Shown piece after piece: positions 15,384 to 24,754 of a stretch of 48,039 nt of DNA. Source of the DNA: Streptomyces sp. 15-116A (lineage in GTDB: Bacteria > Actinomycetota > Actinomycetes > Streptomycetales > Streptomycetaceae); NCBI RefSeq assembly GCF_025290915.1, contig NZ_JAOCQE010000018.1, positions 1 to 48,039 on the forward strand, in the 5' to 3' direction. A program made the position numbers and the translations under genes. The number at the start of each line of letters is the position of its first letter. Positions within the stretch are counted from its first letter, which is position 1. The notes under the pieces are model-generated. The model was given only the letters and a program-made list of their open reading frames with translations, ran no database searches and was not told the origin of the DNA.

Positions 15384-16355
15384 CTAGCCGGACGATTGAG
15401 CACGCACAACGGCGATCTGCCGAGCCACCCGCGGCCCGAGCACAGACAGAACGAGCAACACACCAGTCACGACAATCTGCGACTGCGCCGAAACATCCTG
15501 CAGACTCATCACGTTCTGCAGCGCACCCAGCAGAAAGACTCCGGCAATCGCACCACCCAACGTGCCCTTGCCCCCGTCGAAGTCGATCCCGCCGAGCAAC
15601 ACCGCAGCCACAACCGACAGTTCAAGCCCCGTAGCGTTGTCATACCGCGCGCTCGCGTAATGCAGCGCCCAGAACACCCCCGTCAGCGACGCCATCACCC
15701 CCGTCAGCACAAACAGGATCAGCTTCTGCCGCTTGACCCGGATCCCGGCGAACCGCGCCGCCTCCTCGCTCGCCCCGATCGCGAACAACGACCGCCCGAA
15801 CGGCGTGGCATGCAGCGCCACCACGGCGATCGCGAGCAGCACCACGAACGGCAGGAACGCATACGGAATGAACGTGTCCCCGATCCGTCCGGCCGCGAAG
15901 TCCAGGTACTGCGCCGGGAAATCGGTCACCGCGTCGGACCCCAGCACGATCTGCGCGATCCCCCGGTACGCAGCCAGCGTCCCGATGGTCACCGCCAGCG
16001 AGGGAAGCCCGAGCCGCGTCACCAGCAGTCCGTTGATCAGCCCGCACACCACACCCAGCAGCAGGCAGATCGGAATGATCGTCTCGATGGCCAGGCCCTG
16101 ATTCCACAGCGCCCCCATCACCGCGCCGGACAACCCGGCGGTCGAGGCCACCGACAGATCGATCTCCCCGGACACGACCAGCAACGTCATCGGCAGGGCG
16201 ATCAGCGCGATCGGAAGGGTGTTGCCGATCAGGAAGGACACGTTGAGCGCGTTCCCGAAGCCGTCCACGAAGCCGAAGGACAGCAGGAGCACGACGATGA
16301 GCAGCGCGCCGACCACCGTGTCCCAACGGACCGCGCGCATCAGGGAGTCAGGCAT
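15384..16355 (-). CDS. rhaQ: Rhamnose ABC transporter permease, second subunit
   Basis: The protein is 323 residues with about nine to ten hydrophobic segments of the RbsC/BPD_transp_2 type. Typical motifs are GEIDLSVAS, GLINGLLVTRLGLPSLAVTIGT and LLGGIDFDGGKGTLGGAIAGV. It pairs with the other permease to form the membrane channel. Its ATG overlaps the upstream permease stop by 8 bases. The last 40 or so codons use more T-ending codons than the rest of the region, next to the repeat element. Confidence 0.93.
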   Translation of the reverse strand: MPDSLMRAVRWDTVVGALLIVVLLLSFGFVDGFGNALNVSFLIGNTLPIALIALPMTLLVVSGEIDLSVASTAGLSGAVMGALWNQGLAIETIIPICLLLGVVCGLINGLLVTRLGLPSLAVTIGTLAAYRGIAQIVLGSDAVTDFPAQYLDFAAGRIGDTFIPYAFLPFVVLLAIAVVALHATPFGRSLFAIGASEEAARFAGIRVKRQKLILFVLTGVMASLTGVFWALHYASARYDNATGLELSVVAAVLLGGIDFDGGKGTLGGAIAGVFLLGALQNVMSLQDVSAQSQIVVTGVLLVLSVLGPRVARQIAVVRAQSSG

Positions 16356-17388
16356 GACGGGCGTTCCTCTTCTTCAGGGCGGAGCCCACTCGCAGCGCGA
16401 CGATCCGGTCGACGGCGATGGCGAGGATGAGCAGGATGCCGTTGATGGCGAGCACCCAGACGGAGCTGACGCCGAGGGCGGGCAGCACGCTGTTGATGGA
16501 GGTCAGCAGCAGCGCGCCGAGAGCCGCCCCGTACACACTGCCCGAGCCGCCGGTGAAGACGACGCCACCGACCACGACCGCGCTGACGACGGTGAGTTCG
16601 TAGCCGTTGCCGGTGCCGGAGTCGACGTTGCCGAACCGGGCCAGGTACTGGGCGCCCGCGAGACCGGCCAGGGCGCCGCAGAACGTGTACGCGGCGAGGA
16701 TCCGCTTGCGTACGGGGATGCCGGCGAGCCGCGCGGCCTCGGGGTTGGAGCCGAGCGCGTACAGCTCGCGCCCGCTGCCGGAGTGCTTGAGGTAGTACGC
16801 CGTGGCCACGAGGACGGCCAGCGCGATCAGCGCCAGATAGGGCACCGCCGAGATGCCGCCCGAGCCGAAGTCGACGAATCCGCCGGGGAGATCGGCCGCG
16901 GTGATCTGCCGGGAGCCGACCCAGATGGAGTCGATGCCGCGGATGATGTAGAGCGTGCCGAGGGTGACGACGAGGGCGGGCACCTGGCCGAGGCTGACGA
17001 GCAGCCCGTTGAGCAGCCCGAAGCCGATGCCGAGCAGCACGGCCAGCGCGACACCGACGACGGGGTTCCCGCCGCCCTGGAGATACGTACCGGCGGCGAA
17101 CGCGCTGATGCCGAGCGTGGAGCCGACGGACAGGTCGACGTTCCTGGTGATCACCACCAGGGACTGGCCGGTGGCGACCAGCACCAGGATCGTCGCGTTC
17201 AGCAGCAGGTCCTTGATGCCCTGTTCGGAGAGGAACTCGCTGTTGCCGGCCTGGGTGACGGCGATCATCGCCAGGAACACGACGAGGATGGCGAGTTCGC
17301 GCATCTTGAACACGCGGTCGACCAGCCGGGTGGCGCCCGCCTGGGGCACCTCGGCGGCGGGGGCTTCCTTGGGGGTGGTCACGGTCAT
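16348..17388 (-). CDS. rhaP: Rhamnose ABC transporter permease, first subunit
   Basis: The protein is 346 residues, an integral membrane subunit of the RbsC family, with motifs [35 protein letters not shown] and [19 protein letters not shown]. The N-terminal 30 residues (Ala/Pro-rich) are cytosolic. The start is ATG 17388, which overlaps the ATPase stop as ATGA; the longer open frame to 17655 is only antisense-free space inside the ATPase gene. It pairs with the downstream permease. Confidence 0.93.
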   Translation of the reverse strand: MTVTTPKEAPAAEVPQAGATRLVDRVFKMRELAILVVFLAMIAVTQAGNSEFLSEQGIKDLLLNATILVLVATGQSLVVITRNVDLSVGSTLGISAFAAGTYLQGGGNPVVGVALAVLLGIGFGLLNGLLVSLGQVPALVVTLGTLYIIRGIDSIWVGSRQITAADLPGGFVDFGSGGISAVPYLALIALAVLVATAYYLKHSGSGRELYALGSNPEAARLAGIPVRKRILAAYTFCGALAGLAGAQYLARFGNVDSGTGNGYELTVVSAVVVGGVVFTGGSGSVYGAALGALLLTSINSVLPALGVSSVWVLAINGILLILAIAVDRIVALRVGSALKKRNARHA

Positions 17389-18902
17389 GCGGCGACCCTC
17401 CCCGTGGCTGCGGCCATCACGGTTTCCTCGGTGGCTTCGGAGCGGGGGATCTCGGCGGTGAGCCGGCCCTCGTGCATCACCAGCACGCGGTCGGCCATGC
17501 CGAGGATCTCGGGCAGGTCGGACGAGATCATCAGGACGGCCACGCCGTCGGCGGCCAGCTGGGACAGCAGCCGGTGCACCTCGGCCTTGGTGCCGACGTC
17601 GATGCCGCGCGTGGGCTCGTCGACGATCAGCACCTTGGGGCCCGTGGCGAGCCACTTGGCGAGGACGACCTTCTGCTGGTTGCCGCCGGACAGGGTGGAG
17701 ACGGTGTCGGCGATCCGCGCGTACTTGACCTGGAGCCTGACCGCCCAGTCGAGGGAGCGGCTGCGTTCGGCGCCGCGGTCCATCAGGCCGGCCCTCACGG
17801 TCGTCCGCAGACCGGTGAGGCCGATGTTGCGCTCGATGGACATGTTCATCACGAGGCCCTGGGCGCGCCGGTCCTCGGGGACGAGGGCGAGTCCGGCGGC
17901 CATCGCGGTGGACGGGGCGCCGTTGACGAGCGGTTTGCCGTCGACCTCGACCTCCCCTGCGTCCCAGCGGTCGATGCCGAACACGGCCCGGGCGACCTCG
18001 GTGCGTCCGGCGCCGACGAGTCCGGCGAGGCCGACGATCTCACCGCGCCGCACGTCGAAGGAGACGTCGGTGAAGACGCCCTCGCGGGTCAGCCGGCGCA
18101 CGCTGAGGGCGATCTCGCCGGGCTGGACGTCCTGCTTGGGGTAGAGCTCCTCGAGGTCGCGGCCGACCATGCGGCGCACCAGGTCGTCCTCGGTCATGCC
18201 GTCGAGGGGTTCGCTGCCGACCCGGGCGCCGTCGCGCAGGGTGGTGACCCGTCGGCAGATCTCGAAGATCTCCTCCAGGCGGTGGGAGATGAACAGCACG
18301 GCGGCGCCCTGCTCGCGCAGGGCGCGCACGACGCCGAAGAGGCGGGCGACCTCGCTGCCGGTGAGGGCGGCGGTCGGCTCGTCCATGATCAGGACGCGGG
18401 CGTCGAAGGAGAGCGCCTTGGCGATCTCGACGATCTGCTGGTCGGCGATGGACAGTCCGCGCGCCGGGCGGTCGGGGTCGAGTTCGACGCCGAGCCGCTT
18501 CATCAGCGCCGCCGTGGCGGCGTGGGTGGCCTTGTGGTCGATGCGGCCGAGGGCGCGCCGGGGCTGGCGGCCCATGTAGATGTTCTCGGCGATCGACAGG
18601 TCGGGGAAGAGCGTGGGCTCCTGGTAGATCACGGCGATTCCGGCGTCGCGGGCGTCGCCGGGGCCGTGGAAGACGACGGGCCTGCCGTCGAGCAGCACCT
18701 GGCCGGCGTCGGGCCGGTGCACTCCGGCGAGCGTCTTGATCAGGGTGGACTTGCCGGCTCCGTTCTCGCCGGCGAGGGCGTGCACCTCCCCGGGGAACAG
18801 CTCCAGGGAGACGTCCCGCAGTGCGCGGACCGCGCCGAAGGACTTGGAGACGTCCCTCAGCGCGAGGACCGGGGCCGGACCCGTGTCGGACGGGTGGGTC
18901 AT
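17385..18902 (-). CDS. rhaT: Rhamnose ABC transporter ATP-binding protein
   Basis: The protein is 505 residues with two ABC domains, as in RbsA-type sugar ATPases. The first half has Walker [10 protein letters not shown], a signature region [15 protein letters not shown] and Walker [11 protein letters not shown]. The second half has GLVGAGRTE in place of a full Walker A, then LSGGNQQKV and [11 protein letters not shown]. It energises rhamnose import and is the first gene of the minus-strand transport operon. The symbol follows the RhaSPQT naming used for ABC rhamnose importers and is unrelated to the E. coli RhaT symporter. Confidence 0.94.
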   Translation of the reverse strand: MTHPSDTGPAPVLALRDVSKSFGAVRALRDVSLELFPGEVHALAGENGAGKSTLIKTLAGVHRPDAGQVLLDGRPVVFHGPGDARDAGIAVIYQEPTLFPDLSIAENIYMGRQPRRALGRIDHKATHAATAALMKRLGVELDPDRPARGLSIADQQIVEIAKALSFDARVLIMDEPTAALTGSEVARLFGVVRALREQGAAVLFISHRLEEIFEICRRVTTLRDGARVGSEPLDGMTEDDLVRRMVGRDLEELYPKQDVQPGEIALSVRRLTREGVFTDVSFDVRRGEIVGLAGLVGAGRTEVARAVFGIDRWDAGEVEVDGKPLVNGAPSTAMAAGLALVPEDRRAQGLVMNMSIERNIGLTGLRTTVRAGLMDRGAERSRSLDWAVRLQVKYARIADTVSTLSGGNQQKVVLAKWLATGPKVLIVDEPTRGIDVGTKAEVHRLLSQLAADGVAVLMISSDLPEILGMADRVLVMHEGRLTAEIPRSEATEETVMAAATGRVAA

Positions 18903-18945
18903 GAGGGCTCCTCGACGACGCGGGCGGGAGGCCCTCCCGGCGTCG

Positions 18946-18957
18946 TGAAAGGTTTCA
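18946..18957. promoter_or_regulatory. TGAAAGGTTTCA palindrome, operator O1 of the rhamnose island
   Basis: This is a 12-bp palindrome (TGAAA-GG-TTTCA) between the transporter ATPase start at 18902 and its predicted promoter, just downstream of the expected transcription start. It nearly matches O2 at 19112-19123 and O3 at 30105-30116. Confidence 0.65.
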
Positions 18958-18971
18958 ACTGGATTGCCGGG

Positions 18972-19001
18972 ACGTTAGGCAGGTCACGCAGCACCCGTCA
19001 A
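18972..19001 (-). promoter_or_regulatory. Predicted promoter of the rhamnose transport operon
   Basis: On the minus strand TTGACG (19001-18996) and TAACGT (18977-18972) are separated by 18 bases. Transcription would begin near 18965, a few bases before O1. Confidence 0.5.
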
Positions 19002-19075
19002 TGGGTTCCGGTCGAAAAACTTTCGAGAGCTTTAGATCACGCACTGGTCACGGCGGGCAGGCCGGGCCGGAGGGG

Positions 19076-19104
19076 TTGACACCCCTGCGTACTCGCCATA
19101 GCTT
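19076..19104 (+). promoter_or_regulatory. Predicted promoter of the rhamnose catabolic operon
   Basis: TTGACA (19076-19081) and TAGCTT (19099-19104) are separated by exactly 17 bases. Transcription would begin near 19111, at the edge of O2, leaving a leader of about 53 bases before the isomerase start. Confidence 0.6.
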
Positions 19105-19111
19105 CCCTGTC

Positions 19112-19123
19112 TGAATCGTTTCA
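19112..19123. promoter_or_regulatory. TGAATCGTTTCA palindrome, operator O2 of the rhamnose island
   Basis: This 12-bp near-palindrome with a central CG is typical of LacI-family operators. It is embedded in a wider CTGA-N10-TCAG symmetry. It lies immediately after the predicted start of transcription of the catabolic operon, so a bound LacI protein would block initiation. Confidence 0.7.
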
Positions 19124-19163
19124 CTCAGTGGTCGTTACGACCCGATGTCACAGGAGCCCTGAC

Positions 19164-20324
19164 GTGACCGAGCTCGCCGCGGCGAAGGCCGCTCTCAAGA
19201 CACAGGCCGTCGAGACGCCGTCGTGGGCGTACGGGAACTCCGGGACCCGCTTCAAGGTGTTCGCGCAGGCGGGGGTGCCGCGCACGCCGTTCGAGAAGCT
19301 GGACGACGCGGCGAAGGTGCACGAGTTCACGGGGGTCGCGCCGACGGTGGCGCTGCACATTCCCTGGGACCGGGTCGACGACTACGCCGCGCTGGCGAAG
19401 TACGCCGAGGAGCGGGGTGTGCGGGTGGGGGCGATCAACTCGAACACCTTCCAGGACGACGACTACAAGCTGGGCAGCATCTGTCATCCGGACGCGGCGG
19501 TGCGGCGGAAGGCGGTGGATCATCTGCTGGAGTGCGTCGACATCATGGACGCGACCGGGTCGAGGGATCTGAAGCTGTGGTTCGCCGACGGGACGAACTA
19601 TCCCGGGCAGGACGATGTGCGCGCGCGGCAGGACCGGCTGGCCGAGGGGCTGGCGGAGGTGTATGCGCGGCTCGGTGAGGGGCAGCGGATGCTGCTGGAG
19701 TACAAGTTCTTCGAGCCGGCGTTCTACACGACGGATGTGCCGGACTGGGGGACGGCGTATGCGCATTGTCTGAAGCTGGGGCCGAAGGCGCAGGTTGTTG
19801 TCGACACAGGGCATCATGCGCCGGGGACGAACATCGAGTTCATCGTGGCGACGCTGCTGCGGGAAGGGAAGCTCGGGGGGTTCGACTTCAATTCCCGGTT
19901 CTACGCCGATGACGATCTGATGGTGGGGGCGGCGGATCCGTTCCAGTTGTTCCGGATCATGTATGAGGTGATTCGGGGTGGGGGATTCACGCCGGACGTC
20001 GCATTCATGCTGGATCAGTGCCACAACATCGAGGCGAAGATTCCGGCGATCATCCGGTCGGTGATGAATGTTCAGGAGGCGACCGCCAAGGCGTTGTTGG
20101 TGGACCGGGGGGCGTTGGCTGCGGCGCAGGCTGCGGGGGATGTGCTGGGGGCCAATGCCGTGCTGATGGATGCATACAACACCGATGTGCGGCCGTTGCT
20201 TCGTGAGGTGCGGGAGGAGATGGGGCTGGACCCCGAGCCCATGCAGGCGTACGAGGCGTGCGGGTGGGCCGAGAAGATCGTTGCTGAGCGGGTTGGTGGG
20301 GAGCAGGCGGGTTGGGGGGCGTGA
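19164..20324 (+). CDS. rhaI: L-rhamnose isomerase
   Basis: The protein is 386 residues, of the RhaI type related to xylose-isomerase-like TIM barrels. It converts L-rhamnose to L-rhamnulose with divalent metals. Metal-site-like segments are visible ([40 protein letters not shown]). The start is GTG 19164 with AGGAG 7 bases upstream; the extra upstream residues of the open frame are not likely to be translated. It is the first gene of the plus-strand arm. Its last 100 or so codons use clearly more T- and A-ending codons than the genome norm, next to the repeat at 20349. Confidence 0.94.
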   Translation: MTELAAAKAALKTQAVETPSWAYGNSGTRFKVFAQAGVPRTPFEKLDDAAKVHEFTGVAPTVALHIPWDRVDDYAALAKYAEERGVRVGAINSNTFQDDDYKLGSICHPDAAVRRKAVDHLLECVDIMDATGSRDLKLWFADGTNYPGQDDVRARQDRLAEGLAEVYARLGEGQRMLLEYKFFEPAFYTTDVPDWGTAYAHCLKLGPKAQVVVDTGHHAPGTNIEFIVATLLREGKLGGFDFNSRFYADDDLMVGAADPFQLFRIMYEVIRGGGFTPDVAFMLDQCHNIEAKIPAIIRSVMNVQEATAKALLVDRGALAAAQAAGDVLGANAVLMDAYNTDVRPLLREVREEMGLDPEPMQAYEACGWAEKIVAERVGGEQAGWGA

Positions 20325-20348
20325 TGCCTCTGCCGGGTTCTGTTCGTT

Positions 20349-20401
20349 GCGGGCTGCGGGTTGTCTGTGGTTGATCGCGCAGTTCCCCGCGCCCCTTCAG
20401 G
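20349..20401. repeat. REP-like element, copy 2, inside the rhamnose catabolic operon
   Basis: The plus strand carries GGTTGTCTGTGG, TTGATCGCGCAGTTCCCCG and CGCCCCTTCAGG, the reverse complement of copy 1 at 15335-15382. The outer GGGGCGC arm is lost here, so the closing hairpin of copy 1 is absent. It lies in the 116-base gap between the isomerase and the aldolase genes. Relative to transcription it has the same orientation as copy 1. Confidence 0.8.
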
Positions 20402-20440
20402 TAGGTCCAATTGCCCCTCGTTTCAAAAGGAACCGGAAAC

Positions 20441-22480
20441 ATGGCTGTTCATCCCGAAGCTGCTGCTCTGCTCGCTCGGTCTCATCGGCTTGGTGGCGAT
20501 CCGCGCAATACGAACTACGCCGGGGGAAACACCTCCGCCAAAGGGACCGATGTCGATCCCGTCACCGGCGGTGATGTGGAGCTGATGTGGGTCAAAGGGT
20601 CCGGCGGGGATCTCGGGACGTTGACCGAGGCAGGGCTGGCCGTGTTGCGGCTGGATCGGCTGCGGGCGCTCAAAGAGGTCTATCCAGGCGTCGAGCGCGA
20701 GGACGAGATGGTCGCCGCGTTCGACTACTGCCTGCACGGCAAGGGGGGTGCCGCGCCTTCGATCGACACGGCGATGCACGGGCTCGTCGACGCCGCGCAC
20801 GTGGATCATCTGCACCCCGATTCCGGGATCGCGCTCGCCTGTGCCGCCGACGGGGAGAAGCTGACCGCCGAGTGTTTCGGGGACCGTGTGGTGTGGGTGC
20901 CGTGGCGGCGGCCCGGGTTCCAGCTGGGGCTGGACATCGCCGCGGTGAAGGCCGCCAACCCGCAGGCCGTCGGGTGCATTCTCGGCGGGCATGGGATCAC
21001 CGCCTGGGGGGACACGTCCGAGGAATGCGAGCGGAACTCGCTGTACATCATCCGTACCGCGGAGAAGTTCCTGGAGGAGCGAGGCACAGCCGAGCCGTTC
21101 GGGCCGGTGATCGACGGATACGAGCCGCTGGACGAGGGTGCGCGGCGGGAGCGGGCGGCGGCTCTGGCGCCGTTCGTGCGCGCGGTCGCCTCGCAGGACC
21201 GGGCGCAGGTCGGGCACTTCGACGACAGTGACGTGGTGCTGGACTTCCTGGCCCGTGCCGAGCATCCGCGGCTGGCCGCGCTGGGGACCTCGTGCCCGGA
21301 TCACTTCCTGCGCACCAAGGTCCGTCCGCTGGTGCTGGATCTGCCGCCGACCGCGCCGCTGGACGAGGCCGTCGCCCGGCTGAAGGAGCTGCACGCCGCC
21401 TACCGGGAGGAGTACGCCGCCTACTATCAGCGGCATGCCGAGCCGGACTCCCCCGCCATGCGCGGTGCCGACCCCGCGATCGTGCTCGTGCCCGGGGTGG
21501 GCATGTTCAGCTTCGGCAAGGACAAGCAGACCGCACGGGTGGCCGGCGAGTTCTACGTCAACGCGATCAATGTGATGCGGGGGGCCGAGGCGGTCTCCAC
21601 GTATGCGCCGATCGAGGAGTCGGAGAAGTTCCGCATCGAGTACTGGGCGCTGGAGGAGGCCAAGCTCCGGCGGATGCCGAAGCCGAAGGCGCTGGCCACG
21701 CGGGTGGCGCTGGTGACCGGGGCAGGGAGCGGGATCGGCAAGGCGATCGCCGAGCGGCTGGCCGGCGAGGGCGCCTGTGTCGTCGTGGCCGATCTGAACG
21801 GGGAGAACGCGGCCGCCGTCGCCGATGAGCTGGGCGGGCCGGACAAGGCTGTCGCCGTGACCGTGGACGTGACGAGCGAGGAGCAGATCGCCGAGGCGTT
21901 CCGGGAGGCCGTGCTCGCCTTCGGCGGGGTGGATCTGGTGGTCAACAACGCCGGGATCTCGGTGTCCAAGCCGCTGCTGGAGACGACCGCGAAGGACTGG
22001 GACCTCCAGCACGACATCATGGCCCGCGGGTCCTTCCTGGTGTCGCGGGAGGCCGCGCGCATCATGATCGCCCAGGGGCTGGGCGGTGACATCGTCTACA
22101 TCGCGTCGAAGAACGCCGTCTTCGCCGGGCCGAACAACATCGCCTATTCCGCCACGAAGGCCGATCAGGCCCATCAAGTGCGACTGCTGGCAGCCGAGTT
22201 GGGTGAGCACGGGATCCGGGTCAACGGGGTCAACCCGGACGGTGTGGTGCGCGGTTCCGGGATCTTCGCGGGCGGCTGGGGCGCTCAGCGCGCGGCCGTG
22301 TACGGGGTGCCGGAGGAGAAGCTGGGCGAGTTCTACGCGCAGCGGACGCTGCTGAAGCGGGAGGTGCTGCCCGAGCATGTGGCGAACGCCGTGTTCGCGC
22401 TGACCGGCGGGGAGCTCACGCACACCACCGGCCTGCACGTCCCGGTCGACGCCGGCGTCGCCGCGGCCTTCCTGCGATGA
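20441..22480 (+). CDS. rhaEW: Bifunctional rhamnulose-1-phosphate aldolase / alcohol (lactaldehyde) dehydrogenase
   Basis: The protein is 679 residues, a fusion. Residues 1 to about 415 form a class II aldolase domain. From about 424 it is a short-chain dehydrogenase with the nucleotide-binding TGAGSGIG (426-433), NNAG, and the catalytic YSATK (Tyr569). Homologues of this RhaEW type cleave L-rhamnulose-1-P to DHAP and L-lactaldehyde and oxidise lactaldehyde to lactate. The ATG at 20441 is preceded by AAGGAA. The first 50 codons, right after the repeat, contain about 40 percent A/T-ending codons, far above the rest of the gene. It overlaps the kinase start as ATGA. Confidence 0.93.
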   Translation: MAVHPEAAALLARSHRLGGDPRNTNYAGGNTSAKGTDVDPVTGGDVELMWVKGSGGDLGTLTEAGLAVLRLDRLRALKEVYPGVEREDEMVAAFDYCLHGKGGAAPSIDTAMHGLVDAAHVDHLHPDSGIALACAADGEKLTAECFGDRVVWVPWRRPGFQLGLDIAAVKAANPQAVGCILGGHGITAWGDTSEECERNSLYIIRTAEKFLEERGTAEPFGPVIDGYEPLDEGARRERAAALAPFVRAVASQDRAQVGHFDDSDVVLDFLARAEHPRLAALGTSCPDHFLRTKVRPLVLDLPPTAPLDEAVARLKELHAAYREEYAAYYQRHAEPDSPAMRGADPAIVLVPGVGMFSFGKDKQTARVAGEFYVNAINVMRGAEAVSTYAPIEESEKFRIEYWALEEAKLRRMPKPKALATRVALVTGAGSGIGKAIAERLAGEGACVVVADLNGENAAAVADELGGPDKAVAVTVDVTSEEQIAEAFREAVLAFGGVDLVVNNAGISVSKPLLETTAKDWDLQHDIMARGSFLVSREAARIMIAQGLGGDIVYIASKNAVFAGPNNIAYSATKADQAHQVRLLAAELGEHGIRVNGVNPDGVVRGSGIFAGGWGAQRAAVYGVPEEKLGEFYAQRTLLKREVLPEHVANAVFALTGGELTHTTGLHVPVDAGVAAAFLR

Positions 22481-23925
22481 GCGTGAGCACGAAGGCGTAC
22501 GCCGCGGTCGACCTCGGCGCGTCCAGCGGGCGTGTCATGGTCGGCCGCGTCGGCCCCCACAGCCTGGAGCTGGCGGAGGTGCACCGTTTTCCCAACCGCC
22601 CGGTGCGGGTTCCGGAGGGGCTGCGGTGGGACATCCTCGGACTGTACGCGGGGGTGCTGGACGGGCTGCGCGCGGCCGGGGCGGTCGATTCCGTGGGGAT
22701 CGACAGCTGGGCGGTGGACTACGGGCTGCTGGACGCGGACGGGGCGCTGCTCGGCAACCCCGTGCACTACCGCGACGCGCGCACCGAGGGCGTCGCGGAG
22801 AAGGTGTGGGCGAGTGTGCCGGCCGAGGAGCTGTACGCCGCGACCGGGTTGCAGTACGCGCCGTTCAACACGCTGTACCAGCTGACGGCCGCTCAGGGTT
22901 CGGCTCAACTGGCTTCGGCAGAGCGGCTGTTGCTGATTCCGGATCTGCTGACGTACTGGCTGACGGGTGAGCAGGGCACGGAGCTGACGAATGCCTCGAC
23001 CACGCAGTTGATCGACCCGCGCGCCCGGGACTGGGCGCGCGGTGTCGCCGAGCGGCTGGGTATCGATCTCGGCCTGTTCGCGCCCTTGCGGCAGCCGGGG
23101 GACCGGGCCGGAGTGCTGCGGCCCGAGGTGCTGGAGGAGACGGGGCTCGCCGGGCCGGTGCCGGTGACGGCGGTCGGGTCGCACGACACCGCCTCGGCCG
23201 TGGCGGCGGTACCCGCGGGCGGTGAGCGGTTCGCGTACATCTGCACCGGCACCTGGTCGCTGGCGGGTCTGGAGCTGGACGCGCCGGTGCTGACGGAGGA
23301 GAGCCGGGCCGCCAACTTCACCAACGAGCTCGGGCTGGACGGCACGGTCCGCTATCTGCGGAACATCATGGGGCTGTGGCTGCTCCAGGAGTGCGTACGG
23401 GCCTGGGGTGAGCCGGATCTGGGCGAGCTGCTGCGGGAGGCGGCGAAGGTGCCGGCGCTGCGGTCGGTGGTGGACGCCGGGGACGCGGCGTTTCTCACGC
23501 CGGGGCGGATGCCCGAGCGGATCGCCGCCGCGTGCCGGGATTCCGCGCAGCCGGTGCCCCACTCCCCCGCCGAGATCACCCGGTGCATCCTCGACTCGCT
23601 GGCGCTGGCCCATCGCAGGGCCGTGCTGGACGCCCAGCGGCTCGCCGGGCATCCGGTGGACGTGGTGCATGTCGTCGGCGGCGGCACCCGCAACGCCCTG
23701 CTGTGCCAGCTGACCGCAGACGCCTGCGGGCTGCCGGTGGTCGCCGGGCCGACGGAGGCGGCGGCGCTGGGCAATGTGCTGGTGCAGGCACGCGCGCACG
23801 GACTGGTGGGCGACCTGGCCGGCATGCGGCGCCTGCTCACCCGTACGCAGCTGCTGACCCGGTACGAGCCGCGCGGCGGCACCCAGCGCTGGGAGGCCGC
23901 TCAGGCCCGGCTCGCCCGGCCCTGA
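22477..23925 (+). CDS. rhaB: Rhamnulokinase
   Basis: The protein is 482 residues, of the FGGY carbohydrate kinase family. Key segments are the N-terminal phosphate loop AVDLGASSGRVM, the substrate-binding GIDSWAVDYGLLD, the adenosine-site ICTGTWSLAG and the C-terminal HVVGGGTRNALLCQLTAD. It phosphorylates L-rhamnulose at C1 to give the aldolase substrate. Its start overlaps the aldolase stop (ATGA, 22477-22480), so the two are translationally coupled. Confidence 0.94.
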   Translation: MSVSTKAYAAVDLGASSGRVMVGRVGPHSLELAEVHRFPNRPVRVPEGLRWDILGLYAGVLDGLRAAGAVDSVGIDSWAVDYGLLDADGALLGNPVHYRDARTEGVAEKVWASVPAEELYAATGLQYAPFNTLYQLTAAQGSAQLASAERLLLIPDLLTYWLTGEQGTELTNASTTQLIDPRARDWARGVAERLGIDLGLFAPLRQPGDRAGVLRPEVLEETGLAGPVPVTAVGSHDTASAVAAVPAGGERFAYICTGTWSLAGLELDAPVLTEESRAANFTNELGLDGTVRYLRNIMGLWLLQECVRAWGEPDLGELLREAAKVPALRSVVDAGDAAFLTPGRMPERIAAACRDSAQPVPHSPAEITRCILDSLALAHRRAVLDAQRLAGHPVDVVHVVGGGTRNALLCQLTADACGLPVVAGPTEAAALGNVLVQARAHGLVGDLAGMRRLLTRTQLLTRYEPRGGTQRWEAAQARLARP

Positions 23926-23998
23926 GCGGGGTCTCCCCCGGCGCGGGACCGCGCACTAACCTGCAGTGACCCGATGATCGATTCCCCTAGGAGCCGCG

Positions 23999-24754
23999 AT
24001 GCGTGTCGCCCTGTTCCTGACCTGTGTCAACGACACGCTGTATCCGGACACCGGGCGCGCCGTGGTGAGGCTGCTGACCAGGCTGGGCGTGGAGGTCGAC
24101 TTCCCGATGGCCCAGACCTGTTGCGGGCAGGCCCACTACAACACGGGGTACCGGCACGAGGCGGAGCCGCTGGCCGAGCGGTTCGCCGAGGTCTTCCGGG
24201 ACTACGAGGCGATCGTGACGCCGTCCGGTTCGTGCGGGGCGATGGTGCGGGAGCTGTATCCGCGGATGGGTGAGCGGGCGCGGGCGGAGGGGCGCGGCGG
24301 CACGCTGGCCGCGACGCTGGCGCCCGTGGTGCCGAAGACGTACGAGCTGACCGAGTTCCTGGTGGACGTGCTGGGGGTGACGGACGTCGGGGCGTACTAC
24401 CCGCACACGGTGACCTATCACCCGACCTGTCACGGGCTGCGGAGTCTCGGTCTCGGTGACCGGCCGCTGCGGCTGCTGAGGGCCGTGAAGGGGCTGGAAC
24501 TGGTCGAGTTGCCGGGGGCGGAGGAGTGCTGCGGCTTCGGCGGCACGTTCGCGGTGAAGAACGCCGACGTCTCCGCCGCGATGGGCGCCGACAAGGTGCG
24601 CAACGCGGCGTCGACCGGCGCGGAGGTGCTGTGCGCGGCGGACAACTCCTGTCTGATGCACATCGGGGGCACGATGAGCAGGCTGAGGACCGGGATGCGG
24701 CCGGTGCACATCGCGGAGATCCTGGCGAGCACGGAGGAGGAGCCGGCCGTATGA
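23999..24754 (+). CDS. lutA: Lactate utilization protein LutA, Fe-S oxidoreductase subunit
   Basis: The protein is 251 residues with two CCG (cysteine-rich, heterodisulfide-reductase-like) domains. The first contains AQTCCGQAHYN and the second EECCGFGGTFAVKN, with TYHPTCHG between. LutABC oxidises L-lactate to pyruvate in the cytosol. ATG 23999 has AGGAG just upstream. It begins 73 bases after the rhamnulokinase; no strong terminator is seen in that gap, so read-through from the rhamnose operon is plausible. It overlaps LutB as ATGA. Confidence 0.93.
   Translation: MRVALFLTCVNDTLYPDTGRAVVRLLTRLGVEVDFPMAQTCCGQAHYNTGYRHEAEPLAERFAEVFRDYEAIVTPSGSCGAMVRELYPRMGERARAEGRGGTLAATLAPVVPKTYELTEFLVDVLGVTDVGAYYPHTVTYHPTCHGLRSLGLGDRPLRLLRAVKGLELVELPGAEECCGFGGTFAVKNADVSAAMGADKVRNAASTGAEVLCAADNSCLMHIGGTMSRLRTGMRPVHIAEILASTEEEPAV

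Noticed and set aside
20423..22438. 671-codon minus-strand frame opposite the aldolase/dehydrogenase gene
   Set aside because: It is a His/Arg/Leu-rich shadow with no homologous motifs; the plus strand holds intact aldolase and SDR motifs.
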